A DNA stretch of 64,000 nt from Chryseobacterium oranimense (GTDB lineage Bacteria; Bacteroidota; Bacteroidia; Flavobacteriales; Weeksellaceae), in the NCBI RefSeq assembly GCF_900129755.1, contig NZ_FQWT01000001.1, forward strand, positions 1,240,001 through 1,304,000. Direction: 5' to 3'. Positions 51,642 through 61,072 of this stretch are shown in pieces. Position 1 is the stretch's first letter. The number at the start of each line of letters is the position of its first letter. The notes beneath the pieces were generated by a model. It did no database searches. It saw only the letters and a list, made by a program, of their open reading frames with translations, and was not told where the DNA came from. The position numbers and the translations under genes were made by a program.

Positions 51642-53288
51642 ATGAAATCTATTCTACTGTTTGTCTTTTTCCTCGGATTCGGATTTTCTTTCGGACAGTT
51701 CAAAAATATTATAGATCCTGAAGCCATTGTACACCCTGTACAGAAAAAATACTTCAACAAAATAGTTTTTCTGGATAAAACGATTCCCTTAGACCAATTA
51801 AAAGAATCCGATATTATTACTGCTACAGAATTTCAGGAAGATAAGGATCTTGATATCCGTATTTTTATGGATAATTCCTTGGTTAATTATCTACATCAGC
51901 TAGATCCTTCTTTATCGCCCGATGAATTGCTTAAAAAGGGAAATTATCAGTTTAGTTTCTATGTTGACGGAAAATTAATGTATACTGAAAATCTGAATAC
52001 CGGAGCAGGAACGCCGGACGATAAAAAGAAGAAAACTACATTCAGAATTCCTTTATTAAGTTCAAAAAACGAAGATTCCTGGGGAAGGTATATGTGGATG
52101 AGATTCTACCTTGGAAATGGAGGAATTGATGCACTGGAAGAGGGAAATCATGTTTTAAGAATTGAAATCAAACCTTACCTGAAAACTCCGGCCTTAAAGA
52201 CAGGAAACATAATTACAGCAGGAGAAATTCAATTAAAGATACCTCATAAAAATATTCCTGAGCAGCAGATGGCCATTCAAAAAATACAGGCCAACAGCGG
52301 ATGGAAAATTTCCAGTGAAAAGCTGAACGAAGAAAAAATCAGGATTTTAAACAGAAAAATTGCAGAAAACAGGTTCCGGGAGATCACCGGTATTGCAGTT
52401 ATTAAAAATGAAAAGCTTCTTCTGGAAGAATATTTCAGCAATTCCGGAAGGGATTCTTTGCAGGACACCCGTTCAGTCGGAAAATCTTTTGCCTCTGCAC
52501 TCACGGGTATTGCAATTCATGACGGTTATCTTAAAAGTGAAAACCAGATACTGAAGGACTTCTATGACCTGAAACAGTTCAAAAATTATTCTACGGCAAA
52601 GGACAGCATCACCATCAAAAGCCTATTAACGATGAGTTCCGGATTTGACGGAAATGATTCCGATGAAAGCTCTCCGGGAAATGAGGAGAATATGTATCCT
52701 ACTGAAAATTGGGTAAAATTTGCCCTGGATCTGCCTGTAACACAAAGTAAACCCGGAAACACATGGAGTTATTTCACAGCTGGTGTTGTAATGACCGGAG
52801 ATATTTTGGATAAAACAGTTCCGGAAGGTCTGAAAAATTATGCTGCCAAGAAATTATTTCAGCCTCTTGGAATTACAGATTACAAATGGCAGTTTACGCC
52901 ACAGCAGAAACCTTCTCTGGCCGGCGGACTGCGCATGCGGGTACTGGACTTTGCCAAATTCGGGCAGCTTTATAAAAATAACGGAATATGGAACGGCAAG
53001 AATATTATCGACAAAAACTGGATAAAGAAATCCTTCACCAATTATTTCCCGAATGACCAGGATTTTGAAGGGTATGGTTATTTATTCTGGAAAAAAATCT
53101 ATAAAGTGGGAAACCGGAATTTTGAAGCCTATCAATCCAGCGGAAACGGAGGAAACAAAATTATCATATTCACAGAAATTCCTGTTGTAATTGTAGTTAC
53201 GGCAAAAGCTTATAACAAACCTTATGCACATATACAGACAGATAAAATCGTTCAGGAATATTTGCTTCCAGCCATTAATAATAAGTAA
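51642..53288 (+). CDS. Secreted serine hydrolase, beta-lactamase/DD-peptidase fold
   Basis: This 548-residue protein has a signal peptide (1-18). The N-terminal ~200 residues form a separate domain of unknown fold. The C-terminal half is a class C beta-lactamase-like serine hydrolase, with nucleophile Ser278 and Lys281 in RSVGKSF and Tyr377 in WSYFTAG; this second motif lacks the usual Asn. The typical HxG/KTG triad motif appears only as SGNGGNKI. Such proteins may cleave amides or esters in the envelope. The extra N-terminal domain is unusual. Confidence 0.8.
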   Translation: MKSILLFVFFLGFGFSFGQFKNIIDPEAIVHPVQKKYFNKIVFLDKTIPLDQLKESDIITATEFQEDKDLDIRIFMDNSLVNYLHQLDPSLSPDELLKKGNYQFSFYVDGKLMYTENLNTGAGTPDDKKKKTTFRIPLLSSKNEDSWGRYMWMRFYLGNGGIDALEEGNHVLRIEIKPYLKTPALKTGNIITAGEIQLKIPHKNIPEQQMAIQKIQANSGWKISSEKLNEEKIRILNRKIAENRFREITGIAVIKNEKLLLEEYFSNSGRDSLQDTRSVGKSFASALTGIAIHDGYLKSENQILKDFYDLKQFKNYSTAKDSITIKSLLTMSSGFDGNDSDESSPGNEENMYPTENWVKFALDLPVTQSKPGNTWSYFTAGVVMTGDILDKTVPEGLKNYAAKKLFQPLGITDYKWQFTPQQKPSLAGGLRMRVLDFAKFGQLYKNNGIWNGKNIIDKNWIKKSFTNYFPNDQDFEGYGYLFWKKIYKVGNRNFEAYQSSGNGGNKIIIFTEIPVVIVVTAKAYNKPYAHIQTDKIVQEYLLPAINNK

Positions 53289-53361
53289 TAGTTTTCCGTA
53301 ATTTCTTAGCTATATCCCTATATTTGCCCAATAATCAACATTTATAAAACTATAGCCTGAC

Positions 53362-53799
53362 ATGACTTTTAATGAAATAAAAAAAGAAATACAACTTGAG
53401 ATAAAAACCAATAAAAAAGTAAGATCAATCTGGTATTGGGGGCTTTTTTCTATGACGGCTGTCTTTGTATTAAAGTGGATCAGAGCAAGGCACATGAATC
53501 TTTCAGGAGTTCAGGATTTTCTTCAGGGTACGTTACCTAATTTTTTTGCTGCTACCGGAATTTGTGCAAGCCTATTTATATTTTACAAACTGATTTTCTT
53601 TACAGATACCTCTTTTACCAAAAAATTAGCTTTTTCAACATTATTTACATTTTTTGGATTGGCAGCCTGGGAAGTTATACAATATTATATGGGGTCTCCG
53701 ATGGACATTTATGATATACTGATGACCATTTCAGGCTGTGTGATGACTGCAGGTTTTATAATGATTGTTCACTCTGACAGGTTACAACAGAATAGGTAA
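53362..53799 (+). CDS. Four-helix membrane protein, VanZ-like C-terminal motif
   Basis: This 145-residue protein has four membrane helices (about 21-41, 58-80, 87-106, 118-138). The motif GLAAWEVIQYYMGSPMDIYD with a following ILMTISG resembles the conserved E..Q....D..D signature of VanZ-like proteins. The similarity is by eye and weak. It stands 73 bp after the serine hydrolase. Confidence 0.5.
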   Translation: MTFNEIKKEIQLEIKTNKKVRSIWYWGLFSMTAVFVLKWIRARHMNLSGVQDFLQGTLPNFFAATGICASLFIFYKLIFFTDTSFTKKLAFSTLFTFFGLAAWEVIQYYMGSPMDIYDILMTISGCVMTAGFIMIVHSDRLQQNR

Positions 53800-53832
53800 T
53801 TGATAAATGGAGTAATGAAAAGCGGATCGCTT

Positions 53833-53850
53833 AGGAGATAACTCCTTTTT
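53833..53850 (+). terminator. Short terminator after the VanZ-like gene
   Basis: AGGAG (53833-53837) pairs with CTCCT (53842-53846) across a 4-nt loop, followed by TTTT. Confidence 0.4.
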
Positions 53851-53873
53851 GCCAGAAAAGTTAATGATTTTAA

Positions 53874-54416
53874 TTATTCGTCTTTTTTAGAAGAAACTAA
53901 AAAGACATCGATAAGCCCTTCCGGAAGCTGCATTTTGATGAACCTTTCTTCTCGGTTCACCTCAAGGATCCAGTCTTTGATGATAGGGATCACTACTTCT
54001 TTTCCGTCCAGATTGGTGACAAAATAATTTTGGGCAGTCTGATCATTTACAGATCGTATGACGCCGCATTCTTTATTATTTTCATCAAGGATATCGAAAC
54101 CGATGATCTCATGATAGTAAAACTGTTTTCCGGAAAGTTTGGGAAGGCTTGCCAGCGGCAGGTAAACATCTTTCCCTAAGGATTGGTCTACCAATGCTTC
54201 AGTGGAGTTTTTGAAGGCAATATTCAGAGCATCATTTTTGCTCCATGATGATTTGGCAATAAAAAATGGAACCAATAATCCGTTGATTTCAACGAATATT
54301 GATTCCAATTTATTGTAAAGCTCGGGTTGGTCGGTATCCAGTTTAAGGATCACATTTCCCGCAAGGCCGTGTCTGCGCGTGATTTTTCCTAGTAAATAGC
54401 AATCTTCTTTACGCAT
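53874..54416 (-). CDS. rimM: Ribosome maturation factor RimM
   Basis: This 180-residue protein has the RimM beta-barrel start YLLGKITRRHGLAGNVILK and a PRC-barrel C-terminal half with GFDILDENNKECGVI and VIPIIKDWILEVNREERFIKMQLPEGL. RimM binds S19 and assists 30S maturation. It lies 12 bp downstream of rpsP, the classic gene order. Confidence 0.95.
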   Translation of the reverse strand: MRKEDCYLLGKITRRHGLAGNVILKLDTDQPELYNKLESIFVEINGLLVPFFIAKSSWSKNDALNIAFKNSTEALVDQSLGKDVYLPLASLPKLSGKQFYYHEIIGFDILDENNKECGVIRSVNDQTAQNYFVTNLDGKEVVIPIIKDWILEVNREERFIKMQLPEGLIDVFLVSSKKDE

Positions 54417-54428
54417 ACAGGGTTATTC

Positions 54429-54992
54429 TTAAGCTTCAGTGTTTTCTTCAGTTTCAGCAGCAGGAGCTTCTCCTTCTGTAGCTTCAGCAACTTCTTCTGC
54501 AGGTGCATTAGCAGCTTCCTCAGCAGCTTTAGCATCAGCCTCAGCTTGTGCAGCAGCAGCAACTCTGGCTTCGTTTACTTTAGCTTCAGCTTCTAAAGCA
54601 GCTTTCTTAGCGTCAGCCTGAGCTTTAGATAAACCTTCTACTTTACCTTGTACTTTTTGTTCTTTTGCTTCTACCCAAGCAGTGAATCTTTTTTCAGCTT
54701 CAGCCTCATCAAAAGCTCCTTTAGCAACACCACCTTGTAAGTGTTTTTTGTAAAGTGCTCCTTTGTAAGAAAGGATCGCTCTTGCAGTATCAGTTGGCTG
54801 AGCACCGTTGTTTAACCACTTTACAGCAGAATCAACGTTCAAATCGATAGTTGCAGGGTTAGTAATTGGGTTGTAAGTTCCTAGTTTCTCGATGAATCTA
54901 CCATCTCTTCTAGCTCTAGAATCTGCAACCACGATGTGGAAGAAAGGCTTACCTTTTTTACCGTGTCTTTGTAATCTGATTTTTACTGACAT
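54429..54992 (-). CDS. rpsP: 30S ribosomal protein S16 with long Ala/Glu-rich tail
   Basis: This 187-residue protein uses the ATG at 54992; an upstream in-frame ATG at 55073 overlaps the promoter region and adds a non-S16 extension. S16 proper ends near residue 85; it starts VKIRLQRHGKKGKPFFHIVV and includes SRARRDGRFIEKLGTYNP. Beyond residue ~95 is a low-complexity region of Ala, Glu and Lys (AAAAQAEADAKAAEEAA...), a tail that in Bacteroidota is common and dispensable-looking. It is co-transcribed with rimM. Confidence 0.96.
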   Translation of the reverse strand: MSVKIRLQRHGKKGKPFFHIVVADSRARRDGRFIEKLGTYNPITNPATIDLNVDSAVKWLNNGAQPTDTARAILSYKGALYKKHLQGGVAKGAFDEAEAEKRFTAWVEAKEQKVQGKVEGLSKAQADAKKAALEAEAKVNEARVAAAAQAEADAKAAEEAANAPAEEVAEATEGEAPAAETEENTEA

Positions 54993-55041
54993 AATGTTGT
55001 GAATTTTACGGGAACTCGTCCCAGTTAAATATTTAAGAGTG

Positions 55042-55049
55042 CAAAGATA
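55042..55049 (-). promoter_or_regulatory. -7 promoter element for rpsP-rimM
   Basis: The reverse strand reads TATCTTTG, an exact TAnnTTTG match 49 bp before the rpsP ATG. Confidence 0.5.
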
Positions 55050-55167
55050 ATAAAAAAAACTAATCCAGCACACAATAAATTACTTTCTCCAACATTTAAC
55101 TTAATATTATCATTGCAATTGGATAAAAATGTCAGAAAAATCAGGATATTTGGCCTAAAAAAAACGA

Positions 55168-56784
55168 ATGCCTAAATACTTATTTTTCGTCCTTGTTATT
55201 TTAACTGTTGTAAAAGTTCAAGGCCAAACTAAAGAAGAAAAAATCAATACCTTGGTTAATACCTATAGCAATACGGATCGCTTTAACGGAAGTGTTCTGA
55301 TTGCAGAAAAAGGAAAAATAATCTTCGAAAAAAGTTTTGGAATCCAGGATTTCCAGACCAAAATAAAAAATACCAACCAAAGTAAATACCGGATCTATTC
55401 TACCACAAAAACATTTACAGCTACGGTAGCTCTCCTGTTAAATGAGGAAGGAAAATTATCACTGAATGATAAGCTTTCTAAATATTATCCGGATTTTCCT
55501 AAAGGAGACAGTATTACCATAGAGAATTTAATTACCCATACTTCGGGAATTCCTGGTGATAGGGGACCTGAGAGCACCAAGAATGAAGATATTTTTATAA
55601 AATCCATTTCCCAGCAGCCTTTTGTTTTTTCTCCGGGAAAAGGCTGGGGCTACAGCAATTCCAATTATTATATTTTAGGATACATCATTACAAAGGCAAG
55701 CGGGATGCCATATCCGAAAGCCATTCAACATTATATTCTCGATCCGCTGGGAATGAAAGACACAGGTTTTGGGTTTAAAGATTTAAAGGATAAAAACAAA
55801 ACAACAGGCTACGAATATTTGTCTCCCCACAACTACCGTGAAGCAGTGGTTTACGATTATGACCATCCTCATGCAGCAGGCGCCATGTATTCTACCGTTG
55901 AAGATTTATACAAGTTTGAAGAAGGTATTAAAGCTTATAAAATTCTTAACAAGGAGACTCTGAAAAAAGCACAGACTCCTTTCAAAACTTACGATTTCGG
56001 GTACGGCTGGCACCGCCAAATCATCAAAGGAAGAACAACCATTGGCCATGATGGAGCCGGACCTGGTTTTATAAGCCGTTTCATAACAATCCCCGATGAA
56101 GATATTTCTATTATTATTTTAAGTAATTTAAAGGACAACAGTGTTTTTGAAATGACCGACAAAATCATTGCAATTCTTTCCGGCGAGAAGTATGATCTTC
56201 CCAAAAAAGTCAATATTGGAACAAAATATGAAAAAGAGCTGACAGGTCTATACCAATCAAAAAATTCCTTTTTCTATATTTTAGCCAATGACAACATACT
56301 GAGCTTTAAAGAAACCAATGAAGGAGAAGGTATCCTTTTTACAGAAAGCCCTGCAAAATTTTATATCAACAACCAGATTGGAGACAGAATCTATTTTGAA
56401 TTCAAGCCTGACAGTAAGGGTAAAAATACAGTCTTAAACATTGTCATTAAGGATAAAATCGTAAAAGAAGCGAAAAAGATCGATGATCATTTTCTTTGGG
56501 GTGTAACCGGAAGTGCAACGGCAAACGGCTGGAACGGCCCTGATATCAAACTTACTCCGACCGAAAAGAATGAGAATATTTTAGAAGCTAAAAATATTCC
56601 GTTGAAATCCGGTCAGATCAAATTCAGAGGGAACAACGAATGGACGCTGGATCTTGGTATTAATGACAACAACCAACTCGTTCAATATGGCAGAAATATC
56701 GATGTGGAACCCGGAACTTACGACATCATTTTTGATACTACCAATCCGGTTCGCCCAAGCTATCAATTGATCAAAAAGAAATAG
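55168..56784 (+). CDS. Secreted serine hydrolase, beta-lactamase/DD-peptidase fold
   Basis: This 538-residue protein has a signal peptide (1-20, ending VQGQ). The catalytic core is complete: Ser78 and Lys81 in YSTTKTFT, Tyr162-Ser-Asn164 in GYSNSNYY, and the third motif HDG in TIGHDGAGPGF (near 291). The C-terminal ~180 residues form a separate beta-rich domain. The class C / PBP4-like family acts on D-Ala peptides, esters or lactams. It is divergent from rpsP. Convergent with the nitroreductase gene, it ends close to a long inverted repeat. Confidence 0.85.
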   Translation: MPKYLFFVLVILTVVKVQGQTKEEKINTLVNTYSNTDRFNGSVLIAEKGKIIFEKSFGIQDFQTKIKNTNQSKYRIYSTTKTFTATVALLLNEEGKLSLNDKLSKYYPDFPKGDSITIENLITHTSGIPGDRGPESTKNEDIFIKSISQQPFVFSPGKGWGYSNSNYYILGYIITKASGMPYPKAIQHYILDPLGMKDTGFGFKDLKDKNKTTGYEYLSPHNYREAVVYDYDHPHAAGAMYSTVEDLYKFEEGIKAYKILNKETLKKAQTPFKTYDFGYGWHRQIIKGRTTIGHDGAGPGFISRFITIPDEDISIIILSNLKDNSVFEMTDKIIAILSGEKYDLPKKVNIGTKYEKELTGLYQSKNSFFYILANDNILSFKETNEGEGILFTESPAKFYINNQIGDRIYFEFKPDSKGKNTVLNIVIKDKIVKEAKKIDDHFLWGVTGSATANGWNGPDIKLTPTEKNENILEAKNIPLKSGQIKFRGNNEWTLDLGINDNNQLVQYGRNIDVEPGTYDIIFDTTNPVRPSYQLIKKK

Positions 56785-56798
56785 ATTAGCAGTTAAAA

Positions 56799-56862
56799 CC
56801 CGTTGTACATTTATAATTTTATTCAGAAATAATTGAACATAAGATTAAAAATGTACAACGGG
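56799..56862. other. Perfect 14-bp inverted repeat between convergent genes
   Basis: CCCGTTGTACATTT (56799-56812) and its exact complement AAATGTACAACGGG (56849-56862) are separated by 36 AT-rich bases. No T-run follows directly on either side, but transcripts from both genes would form the hairpin. Confidence 0.65.
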
Positions 56863-56870
56863 CTAATCAA

Positions 56871-57383
56871 TCAATTTATACTTCCCATATAAAAAAGTCC
56901 CAGACATTTCTGATTTTCCTCAATGGTTAAAGATTCTTTAAGGTGGTTTACAATCGCCGGAGAGCTCCAGTAACAGCCTATATTATTGGCTGTACAGGTA
57001 AGGTACATATTCTGAACTGCCATGGAAACAGCAGCAATCTCTTCCCATTCCGGAACCATACCACTGAAATTGACCACAATGGAAACAACAGCATCTGCTT
57101 TATTGATTTTAAAGCCAATGTCCTGATATTTCTTCTCCAAAAAAGTCTGTTCGGGTTGTGTTGCTTTGTAAATAGCCTGCATTTCTGAAGCCAATTTTGC
57201 TTTTTCCTCTCCTCTAAAAATCTTAAAACGCCATGGTTTTGTACGCTTATGATTAGGAGCTAAGGTTGCCGAGTGTAGGATTTCATCCAGAATTTCCTGA
57301 GATATTTCCGTTTCAGAATAATCTTTTGGAAAGATGCTTCTCCTCTGCTCTATGATTTGTTTTAAAATTTCTGCATGATTCAT
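56871..57383 (-). CDS. Nitroreductase family FMN-dependent oxidoreductase
   Basis: This 170-residue protein has the nitroreductase FMN-binding N-terminus EQRRSIFPKDY and ATLAPNHKRTKPWRFKIF, and a C-terminal segment with GCYWSSPAI. It is shorter than NfsB-type enzymes (about 215), like the small YdjA-like group. It reduces quinones or nitro compounds with NAD(P)H. Its start codon lies inside a palindrome that surrounds the -7 element, suggesting tight control and a leaderless message. Confidence 0.82.
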   Translation of the reverse strand: MNHAEILKQIIEQRRSIFPKDYSETEISQEILDEILHSATLAPNHKRTKPWRFKIFRGEEKAKLASEMQAIYKATQPEQTFLEKKYQDIGFKINKADAVVSIVVNFSGMVPEWEEIAAVSMAVQNMYLTCTANNIGCYWSSPAIVNHLKESLTIEENQKCLGLFYMGSIN

Positions 57384-57402
57384 ATTGCAAATTTACAATA
57401 TG
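57381..57402 (-). promoter_or_regulatory. Palindrome around the -7 element and start of the nitroreductase gene
   Basis: CATATTG-N8-CAATATG is a perfect 7-bp inverted repeat. The spacer CAAATTTA at 57388-57395 is TAAATTTG on the reverse strand, a TAnnTTTG match. Confidence 0.5.
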
Positions 57403-57453
57403 TAATTGAATGCATTACTTTAAGAATAATTAATAGTTAATATTATTGCAATA

Positions 57454-57903
57454 CTAAATGACCTCTACAATCTTCTGGTGAATTTTGTTCAGGGTAAACT
57501 CAGCGCCGGGTTTCATTCCCATCATCTTTTTAGCCATAGGGCTTTCGGGAGAAATGGCATAAAACCGGTCGCCTTCATAAAAGAACTCTCCCAAAGAAAC
57601 CGAAATATAAAAACGGGCTTTATTGGTAATCACCAATGAACCCAGCTGTATCCTTTCCGTAGAAGTATTGAGAACCTTTGACATATTTCTTTTAAGATCA
57701 TTCAAAGCTCCCAACTGGCGCTGCATCTGATAAATCTCCTCCTGCATCTCTTCCCTCATGCTGTCATATTTTGGAGTCTTTTTAATATCACGGCTTGCTT
57801 CCAGGGTAAACTCAATAAAATTTTTAAGCTTTTCTATTTTTTCAGAAATTACAGTTTTCACGTAATCTCTTATATCACTTTTCTCAAATACGGTCTTCTC
57901 CAT
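57454..57903 (-). CDS. GreA/GreB-like transcription factor
   Basis: This 149-residue protein uses the ATG at 57903; an upstream in-frame ATG adds a hydrophobic stretch with no family likeness. The N-terminal half is a coiled-coil (about 10-75) and the C-terminal half is the FKBP-like Gre domain with GSLVITNKARFYISVSLG and a conserved SPESPMAKKMMGMKPGAEF. Gre proteins enter the secondary channel of RNA polymerase and rescue or regulate it. The catalytic acidic tip is not clear, so it may be a Gfh-like regulator. It is also misnamed in some databases as an ACP synthase. Confidence 0.75.
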   Translation of the reverse strand: MEKTVFEKSDIRDYVKTVISEKIEKLKNFIEFTLEASRDIKKTPKYDSMREEMQEEIYQMQRQLGALNDLKRNMSKVLNTSTERIQLGSLVITNKARFYISVSLGEFFYEGDRFYAISPESPMAKKMMGMKPGAEFTLNKIHQKIVEVI

Positions 57904-58030
57904 GAATCTAATCTTTACATAAAGATAATAATTTTTTAAAATAATAATTGATATTTTCATTCTTCATAAAAACAGGCCGGTAATTCATAAAATACACTTA
58001 CAGAAGATCAGGTTTTTGAGTAAATACAAT

Positions 58031-58058
58031 AAAAAAGCCCTGTGTTTCCACAAGGCTT
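58031..58058 (-). terminator. Terminator after the SRPBCC gene
   Basis: AAGCCCTGTG (58035-58044) pairs with CACAAGGCTT with one mismatch across a 4-nt loop; the reverse strand then has a T-run. It lies 8 bp past the stop. Confidence 0.6.
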
Positions 58059-58065
58059 ATGTTTT

Positions 58066-58596
58066 TTACTTTTCAGCAAGCTTTTTAAGGTCTCCCAGCC
58101 CCTGGCCAAACATTTTATTCATATTCATGTTCATCATAGGTTTCATGATCTTCATCATTGTATTCAGTTCATTGTCTATTGCCCAGGTGACTTTGGTTCC
58201 GTTTCCTTCAGGCGTCAAAATAAATTTTGCAACCGCATCCCCTTCAAAAGGTTTGATGAAATGAAGCTTGGTCACCATTTTTTCACCAGGTACAATTTCG
58301 GTGATCGATTGCTCGCCCTCTCCTACTTTGTCATTCCCTTTCCAGTGATAGGAATCTCCCACTTTGTCGCCTTCTCCTGAATAAGTGATCACAATATTTT
58401 TATCTGCCTTGGAAAAAGGATCCCAGATATTATATTGTTTCAGCGATCCTACATGCTGCCATACTTTTTCCTTTGGAGCATTGATTACAACTGACTTTTC
58501 GAAGTGGTAATTTTTACTGAAAGCCAGCATGGCAATAACTGCATATACTACCAGTAAAAGAATGATTACGCCAAGAATTTTTAAGAGTGTTTTCAT
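58066..58596 (-). CDS. SRPBCC family lipid-binding-fold protein, membrane anchored
   Basis: This 176-residue protein has one N-terminal membrane helix (about 7-26), followed by a START/polyketide-cyclase-like domain: FEKSVVINAPKEKVWQHVGSL, then IWDPFSK, and a C-terminal helix NELNTMMKIMKPMMNMNMNK. It probably sits in the inner membrane with the ligand-binding domain outside. The ligand is unknown. It is monocistronic with a terminator. Confidence 0.82.
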   Translation of the reverse strand: MKTLLKILGVIILLLVVYAVIAMLAFSKNYHFEKSVVINAPKEKVWQHVGSLKQYNIWDPFSKADKNIVITYSGEGDKVGDSYHWKGNDKVGEGEQSITEIVPGEKMVTKLHFIKPFEGDAVAKFILTPEGNGTKVTWAIDNELNTMMKIMKPMMNMNMNKMFGQGLGDLKKLAEK

Positions 58597-58767
58597 AGTT
58601 CTGATATTTTGAGTTTATTTTTCCAATTTTCACCACAACAACCATTAAAATGAAATTCATCACTCGTTAAGCTGGTATGTTTATGGCTTATAATTTTATT
58701 TTTCAAAATTAGTCATTCCACCCACTTCGCTGCTTTTCATATGACAAGATATTAAAGTTAAAGTATT

Positions 58768-58801
58768 TTTGTCACATCTGGATATCCGGGCATTATTTTT
58801 G
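58768..58801 (+). promoter_or_regulatory. Promoter of the M3 peptidase gene
   Basis: TTTG at 58768-58771 and TATTTTTG at 58794-58801 are 22 bp apart, close to the Bacteroidota consensus, with the ATG 58 bp downstream. A second TATTTTTG at 58764 overlaps the -33 element. Confidence 0.5.
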
Positions 58802-58859
58802 TGCATTTCAGCTGTGATTCCCATTGAATCATTAAATTTACTTATCTAAAAAACGAAAA

Positions 58860-60902
58860 ATGAATATTTTAACAGAGAAATTTAACACACCATATCACGC
58901 AGCACCGTTTACCGGCATTAAAAATGAAGATTTCCTTCCTGCATTTAAAGAGCTGATCAAACAATCTGAAGATGAAATCAATGCTATTGTCAGTAATCCT
59001 GAAACACCGACTTTTGAAAATGTCATTGAGGCATTGGCTTATTCCGGTGAACAGCTTGATGTGGTTTCCAATATTTTCTTCAATTTAAATTCTGCCGAGA
59101 CAAGCGATGAAATTCAAAAGATCGCCCAGGAAGTTTCTCCGCTTTTAACTGAGTATTCTTCAAAGATTTCCCAGAATGAAGTCCTTTTCAATAAGATCAG
59201 AAAAGTATATGATGAAAAGGAAAAGTATCATCTGAACGAGGAACAGGAAATGCTGCTGAATGAAACATATAAAGGTTTTGTAAGAAGCGGAGCCCTGCTG
59301 AACAAAGAAGACAAAGAAAAACTTCAGAAGATCAATATGGAGCTCTCTGTGAAGTCGCTTCAGTTCGGGCAGAATGTTTTAGCCTCTACCAATGCTTATT
59401 TTAAGCATATTACCAATAAAGAGGAGCTGGCCGGAATTCCGGAGGCCATCCTTGATCAGTATGCGGAAGAAGCGAAAGAAAGGGAACTGGAAGGCTGGGT
59501 AGTCACTCTACAGTATCCAAGCTATATTCCGTTTATAACTTACGCCGAAAACAGGGAGCTGAGAAAGGAAATTGCCTTAGCCAGCGGTAAAAAATCTTTT
59601 GATGGCGGAGAATTCGACAATCAGGAACTCATCAAGGAACTTCTGCAGCTGAAACAGCAGAAAGCTGAATTATTAGGCTATAAAAACTATGCAGAGTACG
59701 TTCTGGAAGAAAGAATGGCAAAATCTCCGGTAAAGGTTTTTGATTTTTTAAATGAACTTTTAACGAAAGCAAAGCCGTATGCAGATAAAGAAATTGAAGA
59801 GCTCAGAGCTTTAGCCAAAGCCGACGGAATAGACGAATTGCAAAGCTATGACCATATTTTTTATGCTGAAAAACTACGTAAGCAGAAATATGATTTCAAT
59901 GACGAGGAACTGAAACCTTATTTTCCATTGAATCAGGTACAGGATGCTGTTTTTGGCCTGGCAGGAAAGCTTTTCGGACTGCGTTTTGTGGAAAGGAATG
60001 ATATTCCGAAATACCATGAAGATGTAAAGGTTTATGAAGTCTTCGACTCCGCTCAGAATGATGGTGTAAAAGAAGAACAATTCAAAGCGTTGCTGTATGT
60101 GGATTATTTCCCGAGAAAAGGCAAAAGAGCCGGAGCATGGATGACAAGCTATAAAAACCAGTATAAAAAAGACGGCGAAAATTCCCGCCCGCATATTTCT
60201 ATTGTGTGCAATTTCAGCAAACCAACGAAAGATACGCCAAGCTTGCTTACCTTCCAGGAAGTAACGACTTTATTTCATGAATTTGGTCACGCCCTTCACG
60301 GCATGATGGCTGACACTCAATATCCAAATCTTTCCGGAACGTCTGTGAAATGGGATTTCGTAGAACTTCCGTCCCAGTTCCTGGAGAATTTCTGTTATGA
60401 GCCTGAGTTTTTAAAGACTTTTGCCAAGCATTATAAAACCGGAGAAGTGCTTCCTGACGAAAAGATTGAAAAGATCGAACAATCGAAAAACTTCATGGAA
60501 GGCTACCAAACGATGAGACAGCTTGGATTCGGGCTTCTGGATATGAACTATCATACAAAAGTCGGTGAGCTGGCGAATGAGAGTGTGAAAGCTTTTGAAG
60601 ATAAATATACCAAAGTAACCTCCCTTTATCCTGTGAATCCTGAAACAGCCATGAGTCCAAGTTTTTCCCATATTTTCCAGGGCGGGTATTCTGCAGGTTA
60701 TTATTCTTACAAATGGGCAGAAGTTTTGGATGCAGATGCTTTCCAGTATTTTAAAGAAACCGGAATCTTCAATCCTGAAACGGCAGCAAAATACAAAGTC
60801 CTTCTTTCCTCAGGCGGAACAAAAGATCCGATGGAACTGTATAAAAGCTTCAGAGGAAGTGAGCCTAAAGTGGAAAGCCTGCTGAAGAGAGCATTCGGAT
60901 AA
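58860..60902 (+). CDS. M3 family zinc metallopeptidase (oligopeptidase A/Dcp type)
   Basis: This 680-residue enzyme has the zinc motif HEFGH at 473-477 (TLFHEFGHALHGM) and the third ligand Glu in the following LPSQFLENFC segment. The C-terminal YSAGYYSYKWAEVLDADAF is the conserved M3 segment with the catalytic Tyr. It has no signal peptide, so it is cytosolic and degrades oligopeptides or dipeptidyl-cleaves them. The length is typical of PrlC/Dcp. It is a single gene. Confidence 0.94.
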   Translation: MNILTEKFNTPYHAAPFTGIKNEDFLPAFKELIKQSEDEINAIVSNPETPTFENVIEALAYSGEQLDVVSNIFFNLNSAETSDEIQKIAQEVSPLLTEYSSKISQNEVLFNKIRKVYDEKEKYHLNEEQEMLLNETYKGFVRSGALLNKEDKEKLQKINMELSVKSLQFGQNVLASTNAYFKHITNKEELAGIPEAILDQYAEEAKERELEGWVVTLQYPSYIPFITYAENRELRKEIALASGKKSFDGGEFDNQELIKELLQLKQQKAELLGYKNYAEYVLEERMAKSPVKVFDFLNELLTKAKPYADKEIEELRALAKADGIDELQSYDHIFYAEKLRKQKYDFNDEELKPYFPLNQVQDAVFGLAGKLFGLRFVERNDIPKYHEDVKVYEVFDSAQNDGVKEEQFKALLYVDYFPRKGKRAGAWMTSYKNQYKKDGENSRPHISIVCNFSKPTKDTPSLLTFQEVTTLFHEFGHALHGMMADTQYPNLSGTSVKWDFVELPSQFLENFCYEPEFLKTFAKHYKTGEVLPDEKIEKIEQSKNFMEGYQTMRQLGFGLLDMNYHTKVGELANESVKAFEDKYTKVTSLYPVNPETAMSPSFSHIFQGGYSAGYYSYKWAEVLDADAFQYFKETGIFNPETAAKYKVLLSSGGTKDPMELYKSFRGSEPKVESLLKRAFG

Positions 60903-60935
60903 CCAATATATATTGTAAATAATTAATTTATAGAA

Positions 60936-60964
60936 AGAACAGTGAATCGCTGTTCTTTTTTGTT
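60936..60964 (+). terminator. Terminator of the M3 peptidase gene
   Basis: AAAGAACAG / CTGTTCTTT with a 7-nt loop is followed by TTTG. Confidence 0.75.
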
Positions 60965-61072
60965 TCAGTTATAAGGCATATTGCAAAAATATGAGGTTTA
61001 ATTATTTTATTTAAATCTCCATGAAAATATATAAATTAGCTTACTTTCAAATTAAAAACACAAAAGCCAGTC

